The notes beneath the pieces are model-generated. The model was not told the origin of the DNA. It saw only the letters and a list, made by a program, of their open reading frames with translations, and did no database searches. A stretch of DNA of 64,000 bases from an uncultured Candidatus Melainabacteria bacterium (GTDB lineage Bacteria > Cyanobacteriota > Vampirovibrionia > Gastranaerophilales > Gastranaerophilaceae): the NCBI GenBank assembly GCA_934754775.1, contig CAKVIM010000005.1, forward strand, positions 50,746 through 114,745. Direction: 5' to 3'. Positions 8,684-19,789 of this stretch are shown in pieces. The translations under genes and the position numbers were made by a program. Positions within the stretch are counted from its first letter, which is position 1. Every line of letters starts with the position of its first letter.

Positions 8684-9334
8684 TTATATATAAAGTTTTG
8701 CAAAATCTAAATCGCTTTTTGTAGTTATTTTAATGTTCGTATAACTACCGTTTACAATATAGACAGGTATATTCAACTCTTCAAGCATTGAACAATCATC
8801 AGTAAAATTGCCTTCTTTTAATGTTTCATGGGCTTTTTTGATAATAGAAGTCTTAAACGCTTGCGGAGTTTGTGTGTTATAAAGCTTTGAGCGGTCAATC
8901 GTTTTTATTATACGCCCAGTCTCGTCAACTTCTTTAATAGTATCAGTAGTTTTTGTCATAACAGAAACAGCATTCTTGTCCAAAACAGCCTGAAGTACAT
9001 AAGAAATCGTGTCTTTTCTAATAAGCGGTCTTGCACCGTCATGAATAAGTACGTATTCGTTATTAACAGCTTGCAGAGCATTATATACAGATTTTTGTCT
9101 TGTATTTCCGCCTTCAATAATTTTAATTTTAGGATTATTGAACAAATGCTCTAACGTTTCGATAATAGACGCATTTGCAGCAATAATTATCTCAACGATT
9201 TCATCAAAATCCACAAATCTTGACACTGTTTCTTCAATTACAGTTCTATTACCAAGTTTTTCCAGCAGTTTATTTGTATTTCCGTAACGAGAAGATGTCC
9301 CGCCCGCAGTTATTATAAGTGAAAATTTATTCAT
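8684..9334 (-). CDS. ispD: 2-C-methyl-D-erythritol 4-phosphate cytidylyltransferase
   Basis: Third step of the MEP isoprenoid pathway: joins CTP and methylerythritol phosphate. The N-terminal nucleotide-binding signature TAGGTSSRYGNTNK, the VLIHDGARPL block and TTDTIKEV are all present. I chose ATG 9334, giving 216 residues, because GGAG lies at 9344-9347 and the protein then begins MNKFSLIITAGG as in relatives; a TTG at 9358 is less likely. One base separates it from the thiL stop, so the two are cotranscribed. The conserved TAGG loop has Thr-Ser-Ser where many relatives have Ser-Gly-x-Arg. Confidence 0.93.
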   Translation of the reverse strand: MNKFSLIITAGGTSSRYGNTNKLLEKLGNRTVIEETVSRFVDFDEIVEIIIAANASIIETLEHLFNNPKIKIIEGGNTRQKSVYNALQAVNNEYVLIHDGARPLIRKDTISYVLQAVLDKNAVSVMTKTTDTIKEVDETGRIIKTIDRSKLYNTQTPQAFKTSIIKKAHETLKEGNFTDDCSMLEELNIPVYIVNGSYTNIKITTKSDLDFAKLYI

Positions 9335-9335
9335 A

Positions 9336-10196
9336 TTATTTATCTCCAAAATGGTCAAAAAGACCTAATTCATCGTATTTATAAAACTTTTTATCTCCGA
9401 TTTTGAGGATATAATCCTGTTTATCTGCAACTTCGCCAATTACTTTATATGTAGAAAGATTTGCAAGAAATTCTTCCGGCACAGCTGCAACAATTTTATA
9501 ATCCTCTGCTCCAAACATGCCTTCAATGAAATCTAACACAATAGAAAGATTGCTTGCTTCAGCAATTTTAAATAATGCGTCAGCTAAGCCGTCTGAGGCG
9601 TCCATCATCGCATAATCCGTGTTAATTTGACCAGATATTTCAGAAGCAAAATCTTCGTCGAGAACAGGCTCTAAATGGGCTCTAATTAGTTCTGAATCGT
9701 TTCCGCCTTTAATAAGCTCATTTAATCCGGCAGAACTTTTTCCAAAATCACCCGCAACTATTACTTTATACCCTTCTTTTGCATGGCTTCTGGAAGAAAT
9801 TCTATGATTAGCCGCTACACCAATTGCGGTAATTGAGATATAAACTTTATCAGCACCCGTAATATCACCGCCAACAATTTTTGCTCCACGCAAAGCTGAT
9901 TTAGCACCTTTGTAGAACTCTTCTACAAATTCTTTAGTGATATCCTTAGGCAAAGACAAAGCTATAGTTATATATTTAGGTACTGCACCTGATGCTAAAA
10001 TATCACTAATATTGACCGTTACTGCTTTATACCCGAGCTGATACGGGGTACACCAATCAAGTCTGAAGTGTACGCCTTCAACCAAGCTATCTTGAGAAAC
10101 AACAATTCCAAGGTTTTTAATGTAAGCACAATCGTCACCTATATATTCGGTGCCGATTTGTTTTTTTATAATATCTATGAACTCTTGCTCTTTCAA
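9336..10196 (-). CDS. thiL: Thiamine-monophosphate kinase
   Basis: Phosphorylates thiamine monophosphate to the diphosphate cofactor. The 286-residue protein is somewhat shorter than the usual 310-330. Visible are the metal-binding DDCAY near the N-terminus, SQDSLVEGVHF, the KAVTVNISDILASGA block and GGDITGA. Translation seems to begin at TTG 10196 behind AGAGG, which directly follows the U-tract of the lysS terminator. No other thiamine gene is present here. Confidence 0.92.
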   Translation of the reverse strand: MKEQEFIDIIKKQIGTEYIGDDCAYIKNLGIVVSQDSLVEGVHFRLDWCTPYQLGYKAVTVNISDILASGAVPKYITIALSLPKDITKEFVEEFYKGAKSALRGAKIVGGDITGADKVYISITAIGVAANHRISSRSHAKEGYKVIVAGDFGKSSAGLNELIKGGNDSELIRAHLEPVLDEDFASEISGQINTDYAMMDASDGLADALFKIAEASNLSIVLDFIEGMFGAEDYKIVAAVPEEFLANLSTYKVIGEVADKQDYILKIGDKKFYKYDELGLFDHFGDK

Positions 10197-10212
10197 AATA
10201 ACCTCTTAAAAA

Positions 10213-10240
10213 GAAGGGTGAAACTTTCATTTCACCCTTC
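10213..10240 (-). terminator. Intrinsic terminator after lysS
   Basis: An 11-bp perfect stem (10213-10223 with 10230-10240, six-base loop) follows the lysS stop on the minus strand and runs into CTTTTTAAG. Read-through would be needed for lysS to cotranscribe thiL, so the hairpin may set the ratio between them. Confidence 0.75.
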
Positions 10241-10248
10241 AATAATAT

Positions 10249-11784
10249 TTAGTTTTCTAATTTCTTCAATGTAGGGAACGCAATTACGTCACGAATTGTA
10301 GGCGAGTTAGTCAGTAACATAACCAATCTGTCTATACCCATTCCCATACCGCCTGTCGGAGCTAAACCGTATTCCAAAGCATTAATGTAGTCTTCATCAT
10401 AAGACATTGCTTCTTCATCACCGTTTGCTTTAGCTAATGCTTGTGCTTCAAAACGATGTCTTTGGTCAATAGGGTCAGTCAATTCAGAAAATGCATTTGC
10501 GATTTCCCATCCGTTAACTCTTGTTTCGAAACGTTCTGTCAATCTATCGTTATCTCTATGAACTTTCGCTAGAGGAGAAATTTCACGAGGGTAATCGATG
10601 ATGTGGCAAGGTTGAATCAAAGTAGGTTCAACAGTTGCTTCAAATACAGCTTCAACAATTTGTCCCCAGTTCATTTCTTCATCAACTTCAATATGCATAG
10701 CTTTCGCTTTGTCATAAGCTTCTTTTGCAGTGAAGAATTCACCGAAGTCAATGCCTGTAAATTCCTTAATTGAACCCAACATAGTTTTTCTATCCCAAGG
10801 TGGAGTCAAATCGATTTCGTTTTCGCCGTATTTAATTTTCATTGTGCCTAAAACTTCTTGTGCAACGTAAGCAACAAGGTTTTCAGTCAATACCATCATC
10901 TCATTATAATCAACATAAGATTGATAAAGCTCAATCATTGTAAATTCCGGATTGTGGCGAGTGTCAATACCTTCGTTACGGAAGCATCTTGAAAGTTCAA
11001 AGATTTTTTCGTTCAAACCGCCAACCATCAATCTCTTCAAGTGAAGTTCCGGTGCGATTCTTAAAGTCAAATCCATATCCAAAGCGTTATGATGCGTAAT
11101 AAATGGTCTAGCGTTAGCACCAGAAGCTTGTGTGTGTAACATTGGAGTTTCAACTTCAATAAAGCCTTGTTTTGTTAAATATTCTCTAACTTTTTGGATA
11201 ATTAAGCTTCTTTTTCTGAACGTATCTCTTGTTTTTTCATTCATAATCAAGTCAACATATCTTTGACGGTACTTAGTTTCAGTATCGTTCATGTTGTGAT
11301 AAGCCTTCAATTGTTCCAACTTTTCTTCACTGATTTGCTTATTAGGAAGCGGAAGTAATGATTTTGAAAGCATTTTGAAGCTTTTAGCCTTAACAGAAAG
11401 TTCTCCACGTGGAGTTCTTCTAATAGAACCATAGAAACCTAAGATATCGCCGATATCTACCAATTTAAGAGTTTTAACCATCTCAGGGTCCATATTTTCT
11501 TTATGTGAAAAGATTTGGATTTTTCCGGTCGGATCCATAAGGTCAATGAACATACCGGAGTTTCTAATAGCCATTACACGACCTGCTACAGAGTAGAAAT
11601 CTTCGGTTTCTTCTCCGGCTTGTAAATCTTTATACTTATCTTGCAAGAAAGCTGCGTCGGCATCCTTATCAAATGCATACGGATATGGATTAATTCCTCT
11701 ATCAGCCAGTTCCGCAAGCTTTTGTATTCTGTTTTGTCTGATTGTTTCTTTAGCAGAAACAGGTTCTTTATGTTGTTGTGTCAT
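10249..11784 (-). CDS. lysS: Lysyl-tRNA synthetase, class II
   Basis: Charges tRNA-Lys. The 511-residue protein has the N-terminal OB-fold anticodon-binding domain (about 55-170, including GRVMAIRNSGMFIDL). The class II catalytic domain follows, with motif 1 near TPMLHTQASGANARPF, motif 2 FRNEGIDTRHNPEFTMIE, and motif 3 GMGMGIDRLVMLL near the C-terminus. The ATG has GAGG seven to ten bases upstream. It is followed by an intrinsic terminator and thiL. Confidence 0.97.
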   Translation of the reverse strand: MTQQHKEPVSAKETIRQNRIQKLAELADRGINPYPYAFDKDADAAFLQDKYKDLQAGEETEDFYSVAGRVMAIRNSGMFIDLMDPTGKIQIFSHKENMDPEMVKTLKLVDIGDILGFYGSIRRTPRGELSVKAKSFKMLSKSLLPLPNKQISEEKLEQLKAYHNMNDTETKYRQRYVDLIMNEKTRDTFRKRSLIIQKVREYLTKQGFIEVETPMLHTQASGANARPFITHHNALDMDLTLRIAPELHLKRLMVGGLNEKIFELSRCFRNEGIDTRHNPEFTMIELYQSYVDYNEMMVLTENLVAYVAQEVLGTMKIKYGENEIDLTPPWDRKTMLGSIKEFTGIDFGEFFTAKEAYDKAKAMHIEVDEEMNWGQIVEAVFEATVEPTLIQPCHIIDYPREISPLAKVHRDNDRLTERFETRVNGWEIANAFSELTDPIDQRHRFEAQALAKANGDEEAMSYDEDYINALEYGLAPTGGMGMGIDRLVMLLTNSPTIRDVIAFPTLKKLEN

Positions 11785-11909
11785 TTTAATATCCTCTTTT
11801 TCTGACTTCTATAAAAAATTTTAACATAAACATATAAATGGCAAAACTCGTTTAGAGATTTAAACAGGAAAATTATTCGTTACAAAAGTTCACAGATGAA
11901 ACCAAACAA

Positions 11910-11938
11910 TTTACAAACACATAACTATTTGATATACT
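11910..11938 (+). promoter_or_regulatory. Promoter of the rimP-nusA operon
   Basis: TTTACA (11910-11915) and TATACT (11933-11938) are 17 bases apart. The predicted start near 11945 gives an 89-base leader that contains a complete terminator hairpin. Confidence 0.7.
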
Positions 11939-11963
11939 CATGGAGTAAATAGTTTCTTAGAAG

Positions 11964-11993
11964 AAAGAACGGTACAATTCCCGTTCTTTTTTT
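11964..11993 (+). terminator. Leader terminator (putative attenuator) upstream of rimP
   Basis: AAAGAACGG (11964-11972) pairs perfectly with CCGTTCTTT (11981-11989) and is followed by a T run through 11993. It lies between a strong promoter and the rimP ribosome site, so most transcripts could end here unless read-through occurs. An upstream TTTCTT (11953-11958) could pair with 11961-11966, which overlaps the left arm, as a weak competing fold. Confidence 0.7.
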
Positions 11994-12033
11994 ATTAGTT
12001 GGACAAGAGATTTGTTTCAAAGAAAGGAGTGTT

Positions 12034-12516
12034 ATGAAGCAAGATATTAACAGATTTGAAGTCTTAGAAAAAATAACACCACTTATCGAAAACACAGCTA
12101 TGAGATTTAATCTTATCCCTATTGAGATTGAGTTTGTAAAAGAAAATCACAAATGGTTTTTAAGGATTTATCTTTACTCATATGAAAAAGACATTACTCT
12201 TGATGATTGTGAAAATGTAACAAGAAGTTTGAATGACTTTTTGGACGAATTAATTCCTGTAAAATATTATTTAGAAGTATCTTCTCCCGGATTAGAAAGA
12301 AAGTTTAAATCAAACAAAGAGTTTTTAATTTTCAAGGGAAGAAGAATCAGTCTTAAGCTAAAACAACCTCTTGAAGGTGAAACAGAAAAAATATTTAAAG
12401 GCGAAATATTGGATTGGGACGACAACACAGGTCTAAAATTCTTTAGGTTTGATGATGGCGAGGAACTCCAAATCCCGAAAGAAAATATTCAATCTGCAAA
12501 GTTATACATAGATTAA
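12034..12516 (+). CDS. rimP: Ribosome maturation factor RimP
   Basis: Assists late assembly of the 30S subunit. The 160-residue protein shows the family's N-terminal alpha/beta domain ending in YYLEVSSPGLERKF and a C-terminal SH3-like domain. AAAGGAGTG precedes the ATG. In most bacteria nusA follows directly; here a 500-base cassette with an S23-type gene separates them. Its TAA at 12514-12516 is followed at once by the cassette's left arm. Confidence 0.95.
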   Translation: MKQDINRFEVLEKITPLIENTAMRFNLIPIEIEFVKENHKWFLRIYLYSYEKDITLDDCENVTRSLNDFLDELIPVKYYLEVSSPGLERKFKSNKEFLIFKGRRISLKLKQPLEGETEKIFKGEILDWDDNTGLKFFRFDDGEELQIPKENIQSAKLYID

Positions 12517-12517
12517 A

Positions 12518-13008
12518 AGGGAATAGGGTAATAAGGCAATAAGGGAATAAGAGGTTTTAAATTATGTTTCATAAAGATTTGGAAGCTTGGAAAGAATCTA
12601 TAAAACTTGTGAAATTAGTTTATAAATTAACTAATGATTTCCCTAAACAGGAATTTTACGGATTAACATCCCAAATAAGACGAGCTGTTATTTCTGTTCC
12701 ATCTAATATTGCAGAAGGTAATGCAAGAGCAACTGCTAAGGAAACCATAAGATTTATTGATATAGCTTTAGGCTCTTTAGCAGAATTAGATACACAATTG
12801 ACAATTGCACAAGAGTTGAATTATATAGAAAATTACAAAATTGAAGATGAACAGATTAAAAAGGTAAACGCATTAATAAGCGGACTAAGAAAATATTTTT
12901 TAGAAAAAGTAAATAATAACAAATAAATGGAGATAAGAATAATAGAACAATGATGAGCGTAGCGAATAAAACCACTTATTCCCTTATTGCCCTATTACCT
13001 TATTCCCT
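12518..13008 (+). mobile_element. Inverted-repeat cassette carrying an S23/four-helix-bundle gene (site B)
   Basis: Left arm 12518-12551 and right arm 12975-13008, 34 bases each, are complementary at 32 positions. The arms are low-complexity words of the type AATAGGGTAATAAGG. They enclose one gene (12564-12926) and a tail with TGAGCGTAGCGAATAAAA. The unit sits between rimP and nusA, genes that are normally adjacent, which argues for insertion. Transcribed, the arms could form a long stem linking the two gene ends. No transposase is present, so how it would move is unknown. Confidence 0.65.
12564..12926 (+). CDS. Four-helix-bundle protein, 23S rRNA intervening-sequence (S23) family
   Basis: 120 residues matching the S23/four-helix-bundle family: an N-terminal F-x-x-LEAWKESIKL block, FPKQEFYGLTSQIRRA, SVPSNIAEGNAR, and RFIDIALGSLAELDTQL. 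Relatives occur inside intervening sequences of 23S rRNA genes and as Avd accessory proteins of diversity-generating retroelements; no reverse transcriptase is present here. AAGAGG at the end of the left arm serves as ribosome site. It lies in the same direction as the rimP-nusA operon. What the protein does is not known; it may bind the RNA of its own repeat arms. Confidence 0.9.
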   Translation: MFHKDLEAWKESIKLVKLVYKLTNDFPKQEFYGLTSQIRRAVISVPSNIAEGNARATAKETIRFIDIALGSLAELDTQLTIAQELNYIENYKIEDEQIKKVNALISGLRKYFLEKVNNNK

Positions 13009-13025
13009 CAAAAAGGAGAAAAAAC

Positions 13026-14261
13026 ATGATTAAAATTGGCACAGCATTATTTGAAGCTTGCGAAGAGCTTGAAAGAGAACGTGGTATTTCTAAAGAAGTA
13101 CTTATTTCTTCTTTGTGCGACGCATTGGTTGCAGCTTATAAAAAGCACATGCACGTAAAAGAAGCTGCTAATATTGAAGCTATCTTGGACGAACAAACAG
13201 GCGAAATCGGTGTATTTAGTACAAAAACTGTTGTAAAAGAAGTTGAAGATCCTGATACACAGATTTCTTTAGAAGATGCTCAAGAAATTGATGACGAAGT
13301 AGAAGTTGACGACGAAGTTAAAATCGAAGTAACTCCTGACCAATTCGGCCGTATCGCAGCTCAATCTGCAAAACAAGTTATCACTCAAAGAATCAGAGAT
13401 GCTGAAAGAAATAATATTCTTAACGAATTCTTAGAAAAGAAAGGTACTTTGACAACAGGTATCATTCAAAGAGTTGAAAACAGAAATGTTATCGTTAATA
13501 TAGGTAAAACTGATGCGATTATGCCTCAAAGAGAACAAATTCCTCGTGAATACTACAAACCTGGAAACAGAATCAGAGTATTTGTTCTTAACGTAAAAGA
13601 AACAAACAGATTGCCACAAGTTATTGTTTCTCACGCACACTCTGAAATCGTTAGAGAACTTTTTGAACTTGAAGTTCCTGAAATTGAAGACGGCATTGTA
13701 GAAATCAAGTCTATTGCACGTGAAGCAGGCTTCAGAACTAAGATTGCGGTTTGGTCAAACGATCCTGAAGTTGATTCAGTTGGAGCATGCATCGGACCAC
13801 GTGGTTCAAGAATTCAAACAATCGTTGGCGAATTGAAAAACGAAAAAATCGATATTGTTAGATGGTCACCAGACCCTGTAGAATATATCGTTAACGCTAT
13901 TTCTCCGGCTAGAGTAGTTTCTGTTGATATTATGACAGATGATGAAGAAACAAAAGACGCTTTAGTCGTTGTTCCAGATGATCAATTGTCATTAGCTATC
14001 GGTAGAGAAGGTCAAAACGTAAGACTTGCTCACAGATTAACAGGCTGGAAAATTGATATCAAGAGCGTTTCTCAAATGGAAGATGAAGAAGCTCGTAAGA
14101 ATTCAAATTACGAATACTCTGAAGAACCTGCTGAGGAAGAAGATAGAGCCGTAGATTCCGATGAAATTCAAGAAGAAATCGAAGAAGAAATGAATCAACA
14201 AGCTCTTGATGAAGATGATATTCAACAAGAAGAAGTTGAAGAAGCTTCTGAAGAAGAATAG
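13026..14261 (+). CDS. nusA: Transcription termination/antitermination factor NusA
   Basis: RNA-polymerase-associated factor that modulates pausing, termination and antitermination. The start ATG 13026 follows AAAAAGGAG; the frame stays open upstream into the cassette arm, but that extension is not NusA-like. Of 411 residues, about 1-120 form the N-terminal domain, 130-200 the S1 domain, and 210-345 the KH1/KH2 pair, with GACIGPRGSRIQTI and AIGREGQNVRLAHRLTGW. The last 55 residues are an acidic Glu-rich tail. It ends at a strong terminator. Confidence 0.95.
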   Translation: MIKIGTALFEACEELERERGISKEVLISSLCDALVAAYKKHMHVKEAANIEAILDEQTGEIGVFSTKTVVKEVEDPDTQISLEDAQEIDDEVEVDDEVKIEVTPDQFGRIAAQSAKQVITQRIRDAERNNILNEFLEKKGTLTTGIIQRVENRNVIVNIGKTDAIMPQREQIPREYYKPGNRIRVFVLNVKETNRLPQVIVSHAHSEIVRELFELEVPEIEDGIVEIKSIAREAGFRTKIAVWSNDPEVDSVGACIGPRGSRIQTIVGELKNEKIDIVRWSPDPVEYIVNAISPARVVSVDIMTDDEETKDALVVVPDDQLSLAIGREGQNVRLAHRLTGWKIDIKSVSQMEDEEARKNSNYEYSEEPAEEEDRAVDSDEIQEEIEEEMNQQALDEDDIQQEEVEEASEEE

Positions 14262-14276
14262 ATATTTAGATAAAAA

Positions 14277-14310
14277 GTCGGCGAATGCTAATGCATTCGC
14301 CGATTTTTTT
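14277..14310. terminator. Bidirectional terminator between nusA and 14325
   Basis: TCGGCGAATGC (14278-14288) and GCATTCGCCGA (14293-14303) form a perfect 11-bp GC-rich stem with a four-base loop. A-runs before and T-runs after serve both strands. It separates two convergent genes. Confidence 0.9.
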
Positions 14311-14324
14311 ATTTATAAAAATCA

Positions 14325-14749
14325 TTAGTGTTTAATTTCTTCAGGTTGTTTTGCTGAATCTTTTGTTTCAGTTTCTTTAATCTTTAATTCAGCCTCACGA
14401 GCCTGAATCATAGCTTGAATAATTTTATCTTCTTGAGCTTGTTTTTTGATATCGGCAAAAACTGATTTTAGTTCTTCATCACTCAAGCCTTGAGGGGATT
14501 TCATGCAAACAACAAGTTTTTCTTTTCTGAATGTAAAATAAGCAGCGACAAGAATGCCCCACAAAAGCAATCCTTGTATCAAACCTATTGAAGGGATTTC
14601 AAGCGAATAAGCAGCAGCAAAATTCCAAATATGCATACAAACCCACCCTGGAAATGCAGCAAAACCTGCTACTAAACAAGTTACAATAAAACCTGCCATT
14701 ATCAGCCCCTTAACCCCATTTATCTGAATTATATTTAAGTTCTTTTTCA

Positions 14750-14750
<1 letters not shown>
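14325..14750 (-). CDS. Small membrane protein of unknown function
   Basis: 141 residues. Two hydrophobic segments at about 13-37 and 53-75 make a hairpin in the membrane, followed by a charged, probably cytoplasmic helical tail rich in Lys and Glu. No domain is recognised. It overlaps the ligA stop by one base and is probably cotranscribed with ligA. Confidence 0.7.
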
Positions 14751-17963
<3,213 letters not shown>

Positions 17964-17974
17964 TTTTGTTACCT

Positions 17975-18073
17975 CTAAATTAAAATTAATGGAAAATTAA
18001 AATGGAAAAGTTTATGGTGTAAAAATTGCACCTTACTTTTTTATGACTAATTCCCCATTTTCAATTGATTTTA
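17975..18073. repeat. Imperfect inverted-repeat element behind the DUF4330 stop (site E)
   Basis: Arms 17981-17997 and 18057-18073 are complementary at 15 of 17 positions and use the low-complexity word AATTGAAAATGG. The right arm includes the TAA of the DUF4330 gene. The element fills almost the whole gap before the next gene. Its layout matches site A, though the pairing is weaker. Confidence 0.4.
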
Positions 18074-18607
18074 CCCTACCTGATTATTCGCACCATCGTC
18101 TTGAACATCAACATCTGAGGTTACACGAACATCAGAAATTGTACCGTTAAATTTATAGCTTCCACCTTCTAAGGTTACAGGCAAGCCCATTTTAATCTTA
18201 TTTCCGCCAACAACAGCACCGTCTTTTGTAATTTTAGCTGTATCAGTAATAGTTACAACCGCATCATAGATTGCAGGCTGAGTCGGATCTTTAATTAATA
18301 CATATTGCTCAACCGCTTTTGATGAAGCAACCGCAGTTTTTCTAACATCAGAGGTTACATTCAAAACATTTAATTCTGTATAAGGTACATTTCTTATTGT
18401 AATAAAAGTTTTATCATTTGGCTTAATCGGGAATTCTTCACCTGTGACAGTTACACCTCTCAAGAACACTTGAAAAGTAATAGGTGAAGTTGCTTCAATT
18501 TGCTTGTCAGCAGTTTGTCTGAAGTGTTTTGTCGTCATCACTCCGACTATAAGTGCAATAATTACGCCTAATACGATTAAAATATCTACTAAGTGAAAAT
18601 TTTTCAT
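18071..18607 (-). CDS. DUF4330 family membrane-anchored protein
   Basis: 178 residues: an N-terminal membrane anchor (about 5-25) and an extracytoplasmic beta-rich domain ending in GGNKIKMGLPVTLEGGSYKF. This glycine-rich end is the DUF4330 signature, known from cyanobacteria and Firmicutes; no function is established. It lies between the heptose kinase and the IctB-like gene in one direction, so it may share their role at the cell surface. Confidence 0.75.
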   Translation of the reverse strand: MKNFHLVDILIVLGVIIALIVGVMTTKHFRQTADKQIEATSPITFQVFLRGVTVTGEEFPIKPNDKTFITIRNVPYTELNVLNVTSDVRKTAVASSKAVEQYVLIKDPTQPAIYDAVVTITDTAKITKDGAVVGGNKIKMGLPVTLEGGSYKFNGTISDVRVTSDVDVQDDGANNQVG

Positions 18608-18627
18608 ATCTAACCTTTCTTCTTATA

Positions 18628-18670
18628 ATTCTTTCCCTCGCCCCTAGTGGGAGAGGGTTAAGGTGAGGAA
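18628..18670. repeat. REP-like dispersed repeat, copy 1
   Basis: CCCTCGCCCCTAGTGGGAGAGGG and the following TTAAGGTGAGG form, on the minus strand, the word order CCTCACC...AACCCTCTCCC...GGCGAGGG. The same order occurs at 26505-26537. It lies between two minus-strand genes and may form a small hairpin. Confidence 0.6.
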
Positions 18671-18686
18671 TGTTAATTCCTCAAAA

Positions 18687-19700
18687 CTAAATTTCTAACA
18701 CAATTCTCTCCGGCATAGCATCAATAATTTCATCAATACTTGTTGTTGCACAACCATACTGCTTAACTACGATTCCGGCTGCAATATTACCAATAATAGC
18801 TGCATAAACAGGTTCTGCACCGATTGCTAACGCAAGCGTATAAACAGCTGTTACTGTATCACCTGCACCCGTAACATCAAAGACTTCTGCTTTGTTGAAT
18901 ACAGGAATATGAGTGTACTTGTCATTCTTTTCAACAACAACCATACCATCTGCCCCGCAAGTAATCAAAATTGCTTCAGCATTCGTTTCATCAAGCAACT
19001 TGTTACCTGCCTTCAAAAAGTCCTCTTTATCTCTTAGATATAGCCCCACGTACTTTTGAGTATCCGGAAGATTTGGAGTCATTGATGTAATACCTTTATA
19101 TCTGCCCAAATCTTTTTGAGCATCTACAATAACTTTTTTGTCATATTTTTTAGCCGTATCAACTACAGCTTTAATTACATTATCCGTAAGTGTTCCAATA
19201 TGATAATCCGATAAGATTACTGCATCGTGTTTTGGAACAAGTTTTTCAATTTCTGCAATCATTTTTGCTTCTGTTTCTTTTGAAATCGGAGCATTAGTTT
19301 GCCTATCAATTCTAACAATTTGTTGAGTTATTGAGCTTGATACAGAACCTGAAATTCTTGTTTTCGTAATCGTTTTTCTGCACTTATCAACAATCAAAGA
19401 TGAGCAATCAATATTAGCTTCTTTGAACGCATTTCGCAAATCATTTGCTTGATAATCATCGCCTATAATCCCAATTACGCTAACTTTTCCGCCGTTTATC
19501 TCAGAAACGTTATGAGCAGCATTTGAAGCACCACCCAAGATAAATTTTGTATGCGTATGCTGTAGAATCAGAACAGGAGCTTCTCTTGAGATACGTTCAG
19601 TATCACCATAAACCATTTCATCAAGAGCTAAATCTCCGACAACAAGAATTTTAGCGTCGCCTATTTGTTTAATAAATCCTAATAATTTTTCTTTATCCAT
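18687..19700 (-). CDS. rfaE1: D-glycero-beta-D-manno-heptose-7-phosphate kinase (RfaE1/HldE kinase domain)
   Basis: PfkB/ribokinase-family protein of 337 residues. It fits the kinase half of HldE, which makes heptose 1,7-bisphosphate for lipopolysaccharide core sugars. Signatures are VVGDLALDEMVYGDTERIS, GGASNAAHNV (57-64), and DVTGAGDTV with catalytic Asp281. The cytidylyl/adenylyl-transferase half of HldE is absent, so this is the single-domain form. It implies a Gram-negative-type surface glycan. Another PfkB sugar kinase is possible but less likely. Confidence 0.88.
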   Translation of the reverse strand: MDKEKLLGFIKQIGDAKILVVGDLALDEMVYGDTERISREAPVLILQHTHTKFILGGASNAAHNVSEINGGKVSVIGIIGDDYQANDLRNAFKEANIDCSSLIVDKCRKTITKTRISGSVSSSITQQIVRIDRQTNAPISKETEAKMIAEIEKLVPKHDAVILSDYHIGTLTDNVIKAVVDTAKKYDKKVIVDAQKDLGRYKGITSMTPNLPDTQKYVGLYLRDKEDFLKAGNKLLDETNAEAILITCGADGMVVVEKNDKYTHIPVFNKAEVFDVTGAGDTVTAVYTLALAIGAEPVYAAIIGNIAAGIVVKQYGCATTSIDEIIDAMPERIVLEI

Positions 19701-19719
19701 ATATCAATCTCTCTTATGA

Positions 19720-19748
19720 TTGCCTAAACACTTAATATCATATATAAT
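19720..19748 (+). promoter_or_regulatory. Promoter of the 19790 gene
   Basis: TTGCCT (19720-19725) and TATAAT (19743-19748) are 17 bases apart, giving a leader of about 35 bases with AGAGAG before the ATG. Confidence 0.6.
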
Positions 19749-19789
19749 GTATTTATATCATACAACAAAAATGAAAAGAGAGTTAACAA

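Noticed and set aside
9335..9358. TTG start for ispD at 9358
   Set aside because: ATG 9334 has GGAG at a good distance and gives the family's normal N-terminus.
12564..12926. Avd protein of a diversity-generating retroelement
   Set aside because: No reverse transcriptase or variable/template repeat is present nearby.
12987..13025. Upstream in-frame extension of nusA
   Set aside because: It reads through the right arm of the cassette, is not NusA-like, and the ribosome site sits just before ATG 13026.
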